Source: Ureibacillus thermophilus (lineage in GTDB: Bacteria > Bacillota > Bacilli > Bacillales_A > Planococcaceae). Taken from it: a DNA stretch of 64,000 nucleotides. A program made the translations under genes and the position numbers. Position 1 is the stretch's first letter, and each line of letters begins with the position of its first letter. Below, piece by piece: positions 24,696 through 34,550 of the stretch. The stretch lies in the NCBI RefSeq assembly GCF_042657185.1, contig NZ_JBHSNN010000008.1; one strand, given 5' to 3'. The notes below the pieces were generated by a model. The model worked only from the letters and a program-made list of their open reading frames with translations. It was not told where the DNA came from and ran no database searches.

Positions 24696-26264
24696 ATGGT
24701 GCGAATATTTTCTAATGAGTATTTCGAATTGGTTCAAGAAAACGAAAAAGTCTTTATTCGAACCTTTCAGAAAGGTTTTCCCTTAAAAGATTTTGATAAA
24801 ATCATTCGAATGGTCGCAAGGTTTAAGTTAACAAATTTTTCTAACTTAAAAAATGCATTGCAAGATGAAACACAGACATTGATGGAAATCGGGATATGGC
24901 TGCCGCCAATGGAAATCGATATTTCCAAAGATAAAATGAAAGCCTATTTAGTTGTACACGATTCCGAAATTTTAAAAAATGAAAAAGAATTTTTAAAAAA
25001 TTTAAACGATTTACTTGAAAAAAATAAAATTGTTTATGGCATTAAAAATATTGATATTAGTTCAATTGTTCCCGGCAAAGCGATTCTTATTGCAGAAGGA
25101 ACCGAACCAGTTAAAGGTGAAGATGCCAAAGTAACTTATTTAAAGTTGCCAGAAAGAAAACCGGTCATTCGTGAAGATGGGCGTGCAAATTATTTTGATA
25201 TGAATTTCATTTTTGAAGTTAATGAAAATGATTGGTTAGGAGAAAAAATTCCAGCAAAACCGGGGATTACTGGAAAAAATATTTATGGTGAAGAGATACC
25301 TGCACCACCTGGAAAAGATAAGCCCTTAAAATATGATCGTCATTCTGCTTATGAAGTGGAAGAAGACGGAAAAATTGTCATCCGTGCTTTAAATAAAGGG
25401 GTAGTAGAAGAAAAACAAGGATTATTATATATCAATAATCATTTGCCTATTTATGGCGATGTTGGATTGGAGACGGGAAACATCAATTTTGATGGTACCA
25501 TCACGGTTAGAGGAACAATCCAAAGAGGCTTTTCATTAGTTGCGACCGGCGATATTTCCATTGAAGGATTAGAAGGAGTGACAGGTGCAAAACTCATTGA
25601 ATCCAGAAATGGCGATATATACATAAAAGGAGGCATCTTTGGATTAGGCGAAACAAAGGTAATAGCTGGCGGGAATATATATGTAAAACACGTTAATGAA
25701 GCCAGTTTACGTGCCAAAAAAAATATTGTCATCGGATTGTATTCTTTAAACTCCCATTTGCAAGCGGATTCAATTTTATTAGATGAGGGAAAGGGCAAAA
25801 TTATTGGCGGAACTGCAGTTGCCAAAAATCGAATCGTGACAGCGATTTCTGGAAACCGCTTCGAAAGGCGCACCGAATTAATTGTTCAAACGGTCAATCG
25901 GCAGGAAAGTTATAAAATCATGCAACAAAAAGCAGCATTATTAAAATCGATGCAGGAAGAAATACTGAAATTAACAGAGAAAATTGAAAAATTTTCCGCT
26001 TTAAAAGAACGCATGACCCCAGTTCAATTAAAGAGGGTGAAGGAATTACAGGAAGTATTGGAAGACAAAAAGCAACAAATGATGCAGGTCGAACATGAAA
26101 TTCAAGAGTTGATTGAAAGTTTAAAGTCAACAGGGACTGGAGAAATTATTGTTAAAAAGGAAGCCCATCCAGGCACATTTATTCAAATAGGAAATAAATC
26201 ATCATTATTAACCCATTTGACAAAAGGCCGATTTATGCTGGAAAAGGGCGAATTAAATGTATAA
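24696..26264 (+). CDS. FapA-family (DUF342) protein
   Basis: 522 residues of the DUF342/FapA type. An N-terminal alpha/beta part (about 1-175) is followed by a Gly-rich beta-repeat region (about 175-400), including KPGITGKNIYGEEIPAPPGKD-like turns and NGDIYIKGGIFGLGETKVIAGGNIYVKH, and then a helical coiled coil (about 410-490). DUF342 proteins are described as polymerising beta-helix proteins, in some bacteria near flagellar genes; no motility gene is beside this one. ATG 24696 follows TGAGGTGA. The exact role is unknown. Confidence 0.85.
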   Translation: MVRIFSNEYFELVQENEKVFIRTFQKGFPLKDFDKIIRMVARFKLTNFSNLKNALQDETQTLMEIGIWLPPMEIDISKDKMKAYLVVHDSEILKNEKEFLKNLNDLLEKNKIVYGIKNIDISSIVPGKAILIAEGTEPVKGEDAKVTYLKLPERKPVIREDGRANYFDMNFIFEVNENDWLGEKIPAKPGITGKNIYGEEIPAPPGKDKPLKYDRHSAYEVEEDGKIVIRALNKGVVEEKQGLLYINNHLPIYGDVGLETGNINFDGTITVRGTIQRGFSLVATGDISIEGLEGVTGAKLIESRNGDIYIKGGIFGLGETKVIAGGNIYVKHVNEASLRAKKNIVIGLYSLNSHLQADSILLDEGKGKIIGGTAVAKNRIVTAISGNRFERRTELIVQTVNRQESYKIMQQKAALLKSMQEEILKLTEKIEKFSALKERMTPVQLKRVKELQEVLEDKKQQMMQVEHEIQELIESLKSTGTGEIIVKKEAHPGTFIQIGNKSSLLTHLTKGRFMLEKGELNV

Positions 26265-26309
26265 AAAAGCGTTCAGGGAAGAAGCTTTCTTTCTTTGAAC
26301 GCTTTTTTT
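26264..26309. terminator. Bidirectional terminator between DUF342 gene and yqzF
   Basis: AAAAAGCGTTCA (26264-26275) pairs with TGAACGCTTTTT (26296-26307). T runs on both strands serve the two convergent genes. Confidence 0.82.
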
Positions 26310-26314
26310 GCCAT

Positions 26315-26575
26315 TTATTGTTTCATTTCTTTTGTTTCCTCTTTCTTTTGGAATCTCGGTGCTACCCTTCCTCTTTTACGGTCTCTATGCAATAAATAGC
26401 CCGCAAAAAAGCCAATTCCAATAACGCTGAAGATGACTCCTGCTAAAAATTGGAGCCATAACCATGGAAATGGAGATATTAAATTGCCGTACAATGTATC
26501 TCTCATAAATTTAATCCCTGCACCTGCGATCAATGCTGGGATTAATAAGACGATAAATGCTATTAAACGGGCCAT
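26315..26575 (-). CDS. yqzF: YqzF, DUF2627 membrane protein
   Basis: 86 residues with two hydrophobic helices (about 4-22 and 38-62) and a basic C-terminal tail (HRDRKRGR). Matches the DUF2627 family (B. subtilis YqzF), which is also near spo0A; its function is unknown. Start is the ATG at 26575 (minus strand), with AAGGAGGT (complement of 26582-26589) six bases upstream. An open frame reaching 26653 has no start with a site. Confidence 0.85.
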   Translation of the reverse strand: MARLIAFIVLLIPALIAGAGIKFMRDTLYGNLISPFPWLWLQFLAGVIFSVIGIGFFAGYLLHRDRKRGRVAPRFQKKEETKEMKQ

Positions 26576-26710
26576 GAAATTAACCTCCTTCGCAATTACT
26601 TCAATTTTACATTGTAAAAAAATCCTGTCAAGTTTCGACAAAAAAACGCCCATAATTTATTGGAGTGATTCATATAAATTATATTAGGAATATATTTCCT
26701 AAAAAGAATG

Positions 26711-26725
26711 AATAATCAGAAAATT
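26711..26725 (+). promoter_or_regulatory. CodY box upstream of bcd
   Basis: AATAATCAGAAAATT matches the CodY consensus AATTTTCWGAAAATT at 13 of 15 positions. It is about 150 bases before bcd. In B. subtilis the bkd operon is repressed by CodY when branched-chain amino acids and GTP are high. No sigma-54 -24/-12 element (TGGCAC-N5-TTGC type) was found in 26654-26863. Confidence 0.55.
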
Positions 26726-26863
26726 GGGAAAAGAAGGTTTTCAATATTTCTAGTTGATAAATAGCAAAATTAAAAGTATTGTAAAGAAAAAAGGTGTTAC
26801 AAAATAGAAAATTTTAAAACGAAGCAGAATTTTTTGTTCATTATGTATTTGGAGGGGATAATG

Positions 26864-27964
26864 ATGGAAATTTTTAAGTACATGGAAAAGTATGATTACG
26901 AACAATTGATTTTCTGTCATGATAAAAATTCTGGTTTAAAAGCAATTATTGCCATTCACGATACAACTCTAGGCCCAGCTTTAGGCGGAGCACGAATGTG
27001 GCCTTACAAGTCAGAGGAAGAGGCGATTGAAGATGCTTTGAGGCTCGCCCGGGGAATGACCTATAAAAATGCAATAAGCGGCTTAAATCTCGGCGGAGGA
27101 AAAACAGTTATCATCGGCGATCCGGCGAAGGATAAAAATGAAGAAATGTTTCGTGCACTAGGCCGGTATATACAAAGTTTAAACGGCCGCTATATTACAG
27201 CAGAAGATGTGGGAACAACTGTTGAAGATATGGATATCATTTATGAAGAGACCGATTATGTAACGGGTATTTCACCGACTTTCGGCTCATCCGGTAACCC
27301 TTCTCCTGTAACCGCTTACGGCGTGTATTTAGGGATGAAAGCGAGCGCCAAAGTAGCCTTTGGAAGCGACAGCTTAAAAGAAAAACGCATCGCTGTGCAA
27401 GGTTTAGGAAACGTTGCTTATCATTTATGTAAGCACTTACATGAAGAAGGTGCAAAGCTGATTGTGACAGATATTAATCAAGAAAGAGTGGAACGGGCAG
27501 TCAAAGAATTTGGCGCTATTGCTGTAGAACCGAATGAAATTTACGAACAAGAAGTGGATATTTTCTCCCCATGTGCCCTTGGAGCGATTATCAACGATGA
27601 AACAATTCCGCAATTGAAAGCGAAAGTCATTGCCGGTTCTGCCAACAATCAATTAAAAGAATCCCGCCATGGGCAAATATTGCATGAAAAGGGCATTATT
27701 TATGCACCAGATTACGTCATCAATGCAGGCGGTGTCATCAACGTAGCGGATGAATTATACGGTTATAACAGAGAACGGGCGATGAAGCGGGTGGAAACAA
27801 TTTATGATACTTTGATGAAGATTTTTCAAATGTCAAAAGAAGAAAATATTCCAACTTATCTAGCAGCCAATCGCATAGCAGAAGAGCGAATCAACAGCGT
27901 ATTAAAATCTAGAAAACAATTTTTGCAAAGAGAAAAAAATATTTTAAGCAAAAGAACATTATAA
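26864..27964 (+). CDS. bcd: Leucine (branched-chain amino acid) dehydrogenase
   Basis: NAD-dependent oxidative deamination of leucine, valine and isoleucine to 2-oxo acids. The 366 residues align along their length with Bacillus Bcd, with LGPALGGARMWPY, the catalytic Lys in LNLGGGKTVIIGD (about residues 72-84) and the Rossmann part AVQGLGNVAYHL. Start is ATG 26864 with GGAGGGG at 26851-26857. It heads the run bcd-lpdV-bkdAA-bkdAB-bkdB. Compared with B. subtilis, bkdR, ptb and buk are missing from this cluster. Confidence 0.96.
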   Translation: MEIFKYMEKYDYEQLIFCHDKNSGLKAIIAIHDTTLGPALGGARMWPYKSEEEAIEDALRLARGMTYKNAISGLNLGGGKTVIIGDPAKDKNEEMFRALGRYIQSLNGRYITAEDVGTTVEDMDIIYEETDYVTGISPTFGSSGNPSPVTAYGVYLGMKASAKVAFGSDSLKEKRIAVQGLGNVAYHLCKHLHEEGAKLIVTDINQERVERAVKEFGAIAVEPNEIYEQEVDIFSPCALGAIINDETIPQLKAKVIAGSANNQLKESRHGQILHEKGIIYAPDYVINAGGVINVADELYGYNRERAMKRVETIYDTLMKIFQMSKEENIPTYLAANRIAEERINSVLKSRKQFLQREKNILSKRTL

Positions 27965-28002
27965 GTGCTTAACGAGATTGATTTTGATTTGGAGGGGTGG
28001 CT

Positions 28003-29430
28003 ATGGCTAGAGAATATGATTTGGTGATTATTGGTGGAGGAACGGGAGGATATGTGGCGGCAATCCGTGCTGCGCAATTAGGTCTAAAAACAGCTGTTGT
28101 TGAAAAAGAAGATTTAGGGGGCACCTGCCTTCATAAAGGTTGCATCCCGACGAAAACCTTCTTAAGAAGCGCTGAAATCTACAGAAATGCAAAAAATGCG
28201 GAACTTTTCGGAGTGGAAATTTCCAGTTTCCATTTGAATTTAAAGCAAATGCAGGAGCGCAAAATAAACGTAATAAACCAGCTCCATCAAGGAATCAAAG
28301 GGCTGATGAAAAAAGGAAAAATCGATTGCTACTATGGTACGGCAAGGCTTTTAGGCCCATCGATTTTTTCTCCCATTGCAGGGGGAACGGTTTCCGTTGA
28401 AATGAATGACGGTTCTCCAAATGAAATGCTCTTGCCAAAATACATCATCCTGGCCACAGGAGCCAAGCCACGCCCTTTCCATGGTATCGATTTTGACGGT
28501 AAAAGGATACTCAATTCCGATCAAATGCTCGATTTAGAAGAGCTTCCGAAATCCATGCTTATTGTCGGAGGCGGCGTAATCGGTATTGAATGGGCTTCGT
28601 GTTTAAGCGATTTTGGCGTGGACGTAACGGTACTGGAATATGGAGATCGTATTTTACCTCAAGAAGATGCATCTATATCAAAAGAACTGGAAAAACAGAT
28701 GAAAAAAAGAGGTATTCAAATTGTTACCAATGCAGAGATAATTCCTTCCTCCATTGAAAAAAATGTCCATTCAGTAAAACTTATTGCAAAAGTCAAAGGT
28801 GAAGAAACACATTATGAAGGGGAACAAATGTTAATTTCCATTGGACGGATTGGAAATATTGAAAATCTTGGACTTGAAAATACCGAGATTGAAACCGAAT
28901 CTTCCTTTATCAAAGTGAATGATGTTTATCAAACGAAAGAAAAACATATTTACGCAATAGGAGATTGCATTGGCGGCATGCAGCTCGCCCATGTGGCAAC
29001 GAGCGAGGCGATTGCTGCCGTGGAACATATTGCTACAGGGAAGAAGAAAACTGTAAATTACCGCAATATTCCCCGCTGCATCTATTCCTTCCCAGAGGTC
29101 GCAAGCATCGGGTTAACCGAAGAAGAGGCAAAGAACCTTGGAGCAGATGTCAAAATCGGCATTTTTCCATTCCAAGGAGTTGGGAAAGCGGTTGTTTATG
29201 GTGAAACAGAAGGCTATGTCAAAATCATTGCCGACAAACAAACGGATGATTTGCTTGGTGTACACATGATTGGGCCGGACGTGACAAATTTGATTTCTGA
29301 GGCATCCCTTGCATTTCTATTGGATGCGACGCCTTGGGAAATCGGTGAGGCAATCCATCCGCATCCGTCCTTGAGTGAAGTGTTTTATGAAGCAGCATTA
29401 GCGGCGGAGGGGAAAGCAATTCATTTTTAA
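28003..29430 (+). CDS. lpdV: Dihydrolipoyl dehydrogenase of the branched-chain complex (E3)
   Basis: Flavoenzyme that reoxidises lipoamide on BkdB using NAD. The 475 residues carry the FAD motif GGGTGGYVAA (about 11-20), the redox-active disulfide GGTCLHKGC (Cys near 42 and 47), the NAD-binding GGGVIGIEWAS and the C-terminal catalytic HPHPSLSE. ATG 28003 has GGAGGGG five bases upstream; the in-frame GTG at 27997 is part of that site. Named by its place inside the bkd operon. Confidence 0.95.
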   Translation: MAREYDLVIIGGGTGGYVAAIRAAQLGLKTAVVEKEDLGGTCLHKGCIPTKTFLRSAEIYRNAKNAELFGVEISSFHLNLKQMQERKINVINQLHQGIKGLMKKGKIDCYYGTARLLGPSIFSPIAGGTVSVEMNDGSPNEMLLPKYIILATGAKPRPFHGIDFDGKRILNSDQMLDLEELPKSMLIVGGGVIGIEWASCLSDFGVDVTVLEYGDRILPQEDASISKELEKQMKKRGIQIVTNAEIIPSSIEKNVHSVKLIAKVKGEETHYEGEQMLISIGRIGNIENLGLENTEIETESSFIKVNDVYQTKEKHIYAIGDCIGGMQLAHVATSEAIAAVEHIATGKKKTVNYRNIPRCIYSFPEVASIGLTEEEAKNLGADVKIGIFPFQGVGKAVVYGETEGYVKIIADKQTDDLLGVHMIGPDVTNLISEASLAFLLDATPWEIGEAIHPHPSLSEVFYEAALAAEGKAIHF

Positions 29431-29458
29431 CTTTGTTCCGTGAAAGGGGAGTATGTCA

Positions 29459-30454
29459 ATGAATGATTTGCATCATAAAGAACTGGGCTTGACGGACGAA
29501 GACGTGATAAAGATGTATGAAACAATGCTTTTAGCCCGGAGATTAGATGAACGAATGTGGCTGTTAAACCGCGCCGGTAAAATCCCTTTTGTAATTTCTT
29601 GCCAAGGTCATGAAGCAGCTCAAGTAGGTGCGGCCTTTGCTCTAGAACCAACAAGGGATTATATTGCTCCATATTACCGGGATATGGGCGTTGTACTGCA
29701 TTTCGGTATGACGCCGAGGGAATTGATGCTATCAGCCTTTGCAAAAGGGGAAGATCCAAATTCAGGCGGAAGGCAAATGCCGGGCCATTTTGGCTACAAA
29801 GCAAAGCGCATTTTAACCGGCTCCTCGCCTGTGGCTACCCAAGTTCCACATGCAGTGGGAGTGGCGTTGGCAGGAAAATTGCAAAATAAAAACTATGTTT
29901 CCTTTGTAACCTTAGGCGAAGGTTCAACAAACCAAGGGGATTTCCATGAAGGAGCGAACTTCGCCGGCGTTCATAAATTACCTGTCATCATGATGGTTGA
30001 AAATAATCAATATGCCATTTCCGTACCAGTGGATAAACAACTTGGAGGGAAAGTGGCTGACAGAGCTCTTGGATATGGAATGTATGGGGCTTCTGTAGAT
30101 GGCAGAAATCCTTTAGCCGTTTATAAAGTGATGAAAGAAGCGGTGGAAAGAGCCCTTAAAGGGGATGGGCCAAGTTTGATTGAAGCGGTGACCTATCGAT
30201 TGACGAGCCATTCTTCCGATGATGATGACAAGTACCGTTCCAGCGAGGAAGTGGAGAAAGAAAGAGCCAATGATCCGCTGTTGCTTTTTGGAAAGTACTT
30301 AACGGATGCAAATGTGGCGACAAAAGAAACCCTTGAAGAAATGAATGCCAAAGTGATGGATATCGTAAATGACGCAACCGACTATGCCGAAAAAGCACCT
30401 TATGCACCCCCAGAACATGCGTTGAAATATGTTTATTGGGAAGGGGATGAATAA
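29459..30454 (+). CDS. bkdAA: Branched-chain 2-oxoacid dehydrogenase E1 alpha
   Basis: Thiamine-diphosphate subunit decarboxylating branched-chain 2-oxo acids. The 331 residues include QGHEAAQVGAAFAL, the substrate/cofactor segment around APYYRDMGVVL, GSSPVATQVPHAVG, the thiamine-diphosphate motif LGEGSTNQGDFHEGANFA with its ENNQYAIS end, and the phosphorylation-loop equivalent RLTSHSSDDDD. Start is ATG 29459, 8 bases behind AAAGGGGA; the ATG at 29453 is too close to that site. bkdAB follows after one base. Confidence 0.96.
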   Translation: MNDLHHKELGLTDEDVIKMYETMLLARRLDERMWLLNRAGKIPFVISCQGHEAAQVGAAFALEPTRDYIAPYYRDMGVVLHFGMTPRELMLSAFAKGEDPNSGGRQMPGHFGYKAKRILTGSSPVATQVPHAVGVALAGKLQNKNYVSFVTLGEGSTNQGDFHEGANFAGVHKLPVIMMVENNQYAISVPVDKQLGGKVADRALGYGMYGASVDGRNPLAVYKVMKEAVERALKGDGPSLIEAVTYRLTSHSSDDDDKYRSSEEVEKERANDPLLLFGKYLTDANVATKETLEEMNAKVMDIVNDATDYAEKAPYAPPEHALKYVYWEGDE

Positions 30455-30455
30455 A

Positions 30456-31439
30456 ATGGCGGTATTATCCTTTATTGAAGCAATCCATTTGGCGATGAAG
30501 GAAGAGATGGAGAGAGATGAGCGGGTTTTTATTTTAGGGGAAGATGTCGGCAAAAAAGGGGGCGTATTTAAAGCGACTCAAGGATTGTACGAACAATTTG
30601 GAGAATGGCGCGTACTGGATACCCCCCTATCAGAGAGCGCCATCGCTGGTGTAGCCATTGGCGCTGCGATGGTGGGAATGCGTCCCATTGCGGAAATGCA
30701 ATTTGCCGATTTCATTTTGCCGGCTGTAAACCAAATTGTATCGGAAGCGGCAAAAATTCGTTATCGTTCAAACAATGATTGGTATTGCCCGATTGTAGTT
30801 CGAGCGCCTTTTGGTGGGGGGATTCACGGCGCGTTATACCATTCCCAGTCTGTGGAAGCTCTTTTTGCCAACACGCCAGGGCTGAAAATTGTCATTCCTT
30901 CCACTCCATATGACGCAAAAGGATTGCTTAAAGCGAGCATCCGTGATGAAGATCCGGTTCTATTCTTTGAACATAAAAGGGCCTATCGGTTAATTAAAGG
31001 GGAAGTGCCCCTCGATGATTATGTGCTTCCAATCGGAAAAGCGGATGTGAAAAGAGAAGGAGAAGATATAACTGTCATTACTTATGGCCTTTGCGTCAAT
31101 TACGCCCTCCAAGCAGCAGAACGCCTTCAAGAGGATGAAATCAGTGTGCATCTATTAGATTTGCGCACCGTATATCCTTTAGATAAGGAAGGGATTATAG
31201 AAGCTGCAAGCAGAACAGGAAAAGTGCTTCTTGTGACGGAAGACAATAAAGAAGGCAGCGTAATGAGCGAAGTAGCGGCCATTATTGCAGAACACTGTTT
31301 ATTTGAATTAGATGCACCTATTATGAGACTCGCTGGACCAGATGTTCCGGCAATGCCTTATGCGCCGACAATGGAAAGATTTTTCATGATCAGTCCTGAA
31401 AAAATTGAGCGGGCGATGAGGGAATTAGCCGCATTTTAG
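30456..31439 (+). CDS. bkdAB: Branched-chain 2-oxoacid dehydrogenase E1 beta
   Basis: Second E1 subunit. The 327 residues match the transketolase-like beta chain: FILGEDVGKKGGVFKAT, DTPLSESAIAGVAIGAA, EMQFADFILPAVNQI, and C-terminal LDLRTVYPLDKEGI with EDNKEGSVMSEV. Start is ATG 30456, nine bases behind AAGGGG at 30441-30446 inside the end of bkdAA; the family N-terminus (xVxSFIEAI) agrees. ATG 30447 would abut the site. Confidence 0.96.
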   Translation: MAVLSFIEAIHLAMKEEMERDERVFILGEDVGKKGGVFKATQGLYEQFGEWRVLDTPLSESAIAGVAIGAAMVGMRPIAEMQFADFILPAVNQIVSEAAKIRYRSNNDWYCPIVVRAPFGGGIHGALYHSQSVEALFANTPGLKIVIPSTPYDAKGLLKASIRDEDPVLFFEHKRAYRLIKGEVPLDDYVLPIGKADVKREGEDITVITYGLCVNYALQAAERLQEDEISVHLLDLRTVYPLDKEGIIEAASRTGKVLLVTEDNKEGSVMSEVAAIIAEHCLFELDAPIMRLAGPDVPAMPYAPTMERFFMISPEKIERAMRELAAF

Positions 31440-31449
31440 GGGGGATTTT

Positions 31450-32727
31450 ATGTCAGTGGAAAAAGTTTTGATGCCTCAATTGGGAGAAAGTGTAACAGAA
31501 GGAACAATTGAAAAATGGCTCGTCAAACCTGGAGAGTTTGTAAAAAAATACGAGCCGTTAGCGGAAGTGTTGACAGATAAAGTGAGCGCCGAAATTCCCT
31601 CTTCATTTACGGGTACGGTGAAAGAAATCCTCGGAAAAGAGGGGGAAACATATCCTGTTGGAGCGGTCATCTGCACGATTGAAACAGCTGAGGAAAAGTC
31701 ATCGAACATCAGTGAAGCGATTCGCAATGCGACAAAATCTACTGTAAAAGTAAAATACAATGAATCAGGTTTTAGCGAATTCATTCCAAAACAAAAAAGC
31801 CGTTATTCTCCGGCGGTATTGAAACTGGCGAGCGAACATCAAATCGATTTAGAAAAAGTTGCAGGGACGGGACTCAATGGCCGAATTACAAGAAAAGATA
31901 TTTTAAAATATATCGAATCGAAAAAAGAGGAAGATAGTGTTGCAGTTCACAATCCAACAGCGGAAACGGTTCAATCCCAGCCATCAATCCCTGCACCATC
32001 AAAACCAATTGAAATCGAAGCAAGCGCTGGCGATGTGGAGATTCCAGTATCGGCTATTCGCCGCACGATCGCCAATAACATGGTTCAGAGCAAAGAAGAA
32101 ATTCCCCATGCTTGGATGATGATGGAAGTGGACGTAACGAATTTAGTGAAATATCGCGAATCCATCAAGACGCAATTTAAAGAAAAAGAAGGATTCAACC
32201 TCACGTATTTCGCCTTTTTTATCAAAGCTGTTGCACAAGCATTGAAGGAATTTCCGATGCTCAATTCTGTTTGGGCACAAGACAAAATTATTCAAAAAAA
32301 GGAAATTAATATTTCCATTGCCGTAGCAACAGACGATGCCCTTTATGTGCCGGTCATCAAAAACGCCGATGAAAAATCCATTAAAGGAATTGCAAAAGAA
32401 ATCCATGAACTCACGCAACACGTGAAAAATGGCACATTAAAAAGCGAACATATCCAAGGGGGAACATTTACGGTCAATAATACCGGAACTTTTGGTTCTG
32501 TCCAATCGATGGGTATTATCAATTATCCACAGGCAGCGATTTTGCAAGTGGAAGCCATTGTAAAAAGGCCGGTCATCATCGATAATATGATAGCCATCCG
32601 GGATATGGTGAATTTATGCTTATCGATCGACCATCGAATTTTAGATGGATACGTTTGCGGAAAATTTCTTAATAGAGTAAAAAATATTCTCGAAAAAACA
32701 AAATATTCCGAAAAAACAGTTTATTAA
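31450..32727 (+). CDS. bkdB: Branched-chain 2-oxoacid dehydrogenase E2 (lipoyl acyltransferase)
   Basis: Core of the complex, transferring branched acyl groups to CoA. The 425 residues have one lipoyl domain (about 3-77; lipoyl Lys44 in LTDKVSAE), a Pro/Ala linker, an E1/E3-binding domain (about 115-152, YSPAVLKLASEHQIDLEKVAGTG), and the acyltransferase domain with the active-site DHRILDG, His395 and Asp399. It is 10 bases after bkdAB with GGGGGGA upstream, and ends the operon at a terminator. Confidence 0.96.
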   Translation: MSVEKVLMPQLGESVTEGTIEKWLVKPGEFVKKYEPLAEVLTDKVSAEIPSSFTGTVKEILGKEGETYPVGAVICTIETAEEKSSNISEAIRNATKSTVKVKYNESGFSEFIPKQKSRYSPAVLKLASEHQIDLEKVAGTGLNGRITRKDILKYIESKKEEDSVAVHNPTAETVQSQPSIPAPSKPIEIEASAGDVEIPVSAIRRTIANNMVQSKEEIPHAWMMMEVDVTNLVKYRESIKTQFKEKEGFNLTYFAFFIKAVAQALKEFPMLNSVWAQDKIIQKKEINISIAVATDDALYVPVIKNADEKSIKGIAKEIHELTQHVKNGTLKSEHIQGGTFTVNNTGTFGSVQSMGIINYPQAAILQVEAIVKRPVIIDNMIAIRDMVNLCLSIDHRILDGYVCGKFLNRVKNILEKTKYSEKTVY

Positions 32728-32733
32728 TAATTT

Positions 32734-32770
32734 AAAGAAGCCTTGTAAATCAAGGCTTTCTTTAATTTTT
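32734..32770 (+). terminator. Terminator of the bkd operon
   Basis: AAAGAAGCCTTG (32734-32745) pairs with CAAGGCTTTCTTT (32751-32763), then AATTTTT. Confidence 0.8.
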
Positions 32771-32858
32771 GTACTTTATTGGACAAGGTTTCTAATGTAT
32801 TATAAGAATTATAAAAATTATAATAAAGAAAAAAGGGGGAAGCTGTTTAGCGACAACT

Positions 32859-34550
32859 ATGTCAAACAACATGAATGAAATTGAATTTCCTACTGTTCGT
32901 TATGACGAGTGGAAAGAAACAGCAATTAAAGCATTAAAGGGGAAGCCTTTTGAATCACTTTTCACAAAAACAATTGAAGGCATCACACTGCAACCGTTAT
33001 ATACACAAGAAATGCTGATCGAAAAATTAGGGGATGAGTTGGAGAAACAAGTTTCTACAATCCGTTCGTTAAAAGCCTCTGATTCTATACAGGCAGCTCA
33101 AACAATTTACGGCGATAATGATGAACAGTTTTTTGCTCATTTAAAAGACAGCGTTGAAAGAGGGAACGGCATCGTTACAATTGACAGCCGAGTGCTTGAG
33201 TGGAATGATGAAAATTTAAACGAACTCGCTAAATATTTGGTGGAATATCCATTTAAATTGTTTGTTCACGAAAACCGTATATTAGATGTATTTTCAATAA
33301 TTCCATCCGAAGTACGCGAAAAAGTAAAAGGATATATTGTTTCAAAAGAAGCAGTTGAACTTTCGGATTATCCAAATGTCCGTACATTTGGAGCAGATAC
33401 AGTTCCATACCATTATGAAGGTGCCCATGTTGTGCAAGAATTAGCTCTTAGTTTAGCTCAGGCTGCAAAATATGCGGAGAAGTCTGAATCCTTTGAATCC
33501 TTTGCCAATAAATTTTTCGTTCATTTCGCGATTGATACACATTTCTTCCAAGAAATTGCAAAATTAAGAGCGTTCAAAGTATTATGGAAAGCCTTTTCCA
33601 AAGCTTACAATGCGGAAGCCATTCCAGTTCCAGTGCTTGCTGAAACTTCCCTTCGCAGCTTCTCAAAATATGATATTTATGTAAATCTATTGCGCGCTGG
33701 CAATGAAGCGTTTGCTGCATTGATCGGCGGAGCGGATGCAATTACTGTATACCCATATGATATATTGACTAAACCTACGGAACAATCCATCCGCATCGCA
33801 AGAAACGTTGTACTTGTATTAAAAGAAGAATCTTTTGTAGATGATGTATTAGATCCTGCAGGCGGTTCTTATTTCATTGAAACATTAACGAGAGAATATG
33901 TGGAAAAAGCTTGGGAGTTATTCCTTCAAATTCAAGAAGCAGGCGGCATTGACGAATTCGAACAATCCGGCAAACTACAATCAGCATTAGAAGAAGTTTA
34001 CAAAACTCGCATCCAACAAGTGGAAACAAGAAAACATTCATTAATCGGCACAAATATTTACGCAAACCCAGCGGATGCATTGCAAACGGTAACAAATCCG
34101 CTTTATGCAGACATTAAACGCCTTGCTATACCATTTGAAACTCTTCGCGAACAATATGCGGGTGCAAACGTGAAAATCGGCATTTTAACTTACGGCAAAT
34201 TAAAAGACTTCAAACCGCGCGCTGATTTCGTGGAAGGATTCTTTGCTACTGCTGGAGTTGTGCCAGTTGAATCCGGTGAAATTGAATCCATTGAGGATGC
34301 GAAAAAATGGCTTGCTGAAACAGATGCTGATTATGTAGTGATTGCTGCGACAAATGAACAAACAAAAGAAATCGTACCTGCATTATTAGAAAGCAAAAAA
34401 GAAAATCTCATTTTGGATGTGGCAGGCAAATTCCCTGAAGAAGAACAAGAATGGTTATCTAAAGGGTTAAACGGATTTATTTATCTAGGTCAAAATATCG
34501 TGGAAAAGCTCTCTGCACTTCTTGAAAGCTTGAAGGAGGTACAACGATGA
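32859..34550 (+). CDS. mutA: Methylmalonyl-CoA mutase, small subunit
   Basis: Non-catalytic partner of the B12-dependent mutase interconverting methylmalonyl-CoA and succinyl-CoA. The 563 residues have a mutase-type barrel (about 30-420; ETSLRSFSKYD, GGADAITVYPYD, VLDPAGGSYFIE) and a degenerate B12-binding fold (about 425-560) without the DxHxxG motif. AAAAGGGGG lies about 20 bases ahead of ATG 32859, farther than usual; ATG 32871 is an alternative. It overlaps mutB by ATGA. Confidence 0.94.
   Translation: MSNNMNEIEFPTVRYDEWKETAIKALKGKPFESLFTKTIEGITLQPLYTQEMLIEKLGDELEKQVSTIRSLKASDSIQAAQTIYGDNDEQFFAHLKDSVERGNGIVTIDSRVLEWNDENLNELAKYLVEYPFKLFVHENRILDVFSIIPSEVREKVKGYIVSKEAVELSDYPNVRTFGADTVPYHYEGAHVVQELALSLAQAAKYAEKSESFESFANKFFVHFAIDTHFFQEIAKLRAFKVLWKAFSKAYNAEAIPVPVLAETSLRSFSKYDIYVNLLRAGNEAFAALIGGADAITVYPYDILTKPTEQSIRIARNVVLVLKEESFVDDVLDPAGGSYFIETLTREYVEKAWELFLQIQEAGGIDEFEQSGKLQSALEEVYKTRIQQVETRKHSLIGTNIYANPADALQTVTNPLYADIKRLAIPFETLREQYAGANVKIGILTYGKLKDFKPRADFVEGFFATAGVVPVESGEIESIEDAKKWLAETDADYVVIAATNEQTKEIVPALLESKKENLILDVAGKFPEEEQEWLSKGLNGFIYLGQNIVEKLSALLESLKEVQR

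Noticed and set aside
26654..26863. Sigma-54 promoter expected for a bkd operon
   Set aside because: No TGGCAC-N5-TTGC-like sequence found, and no bkdR gene in the cluster.
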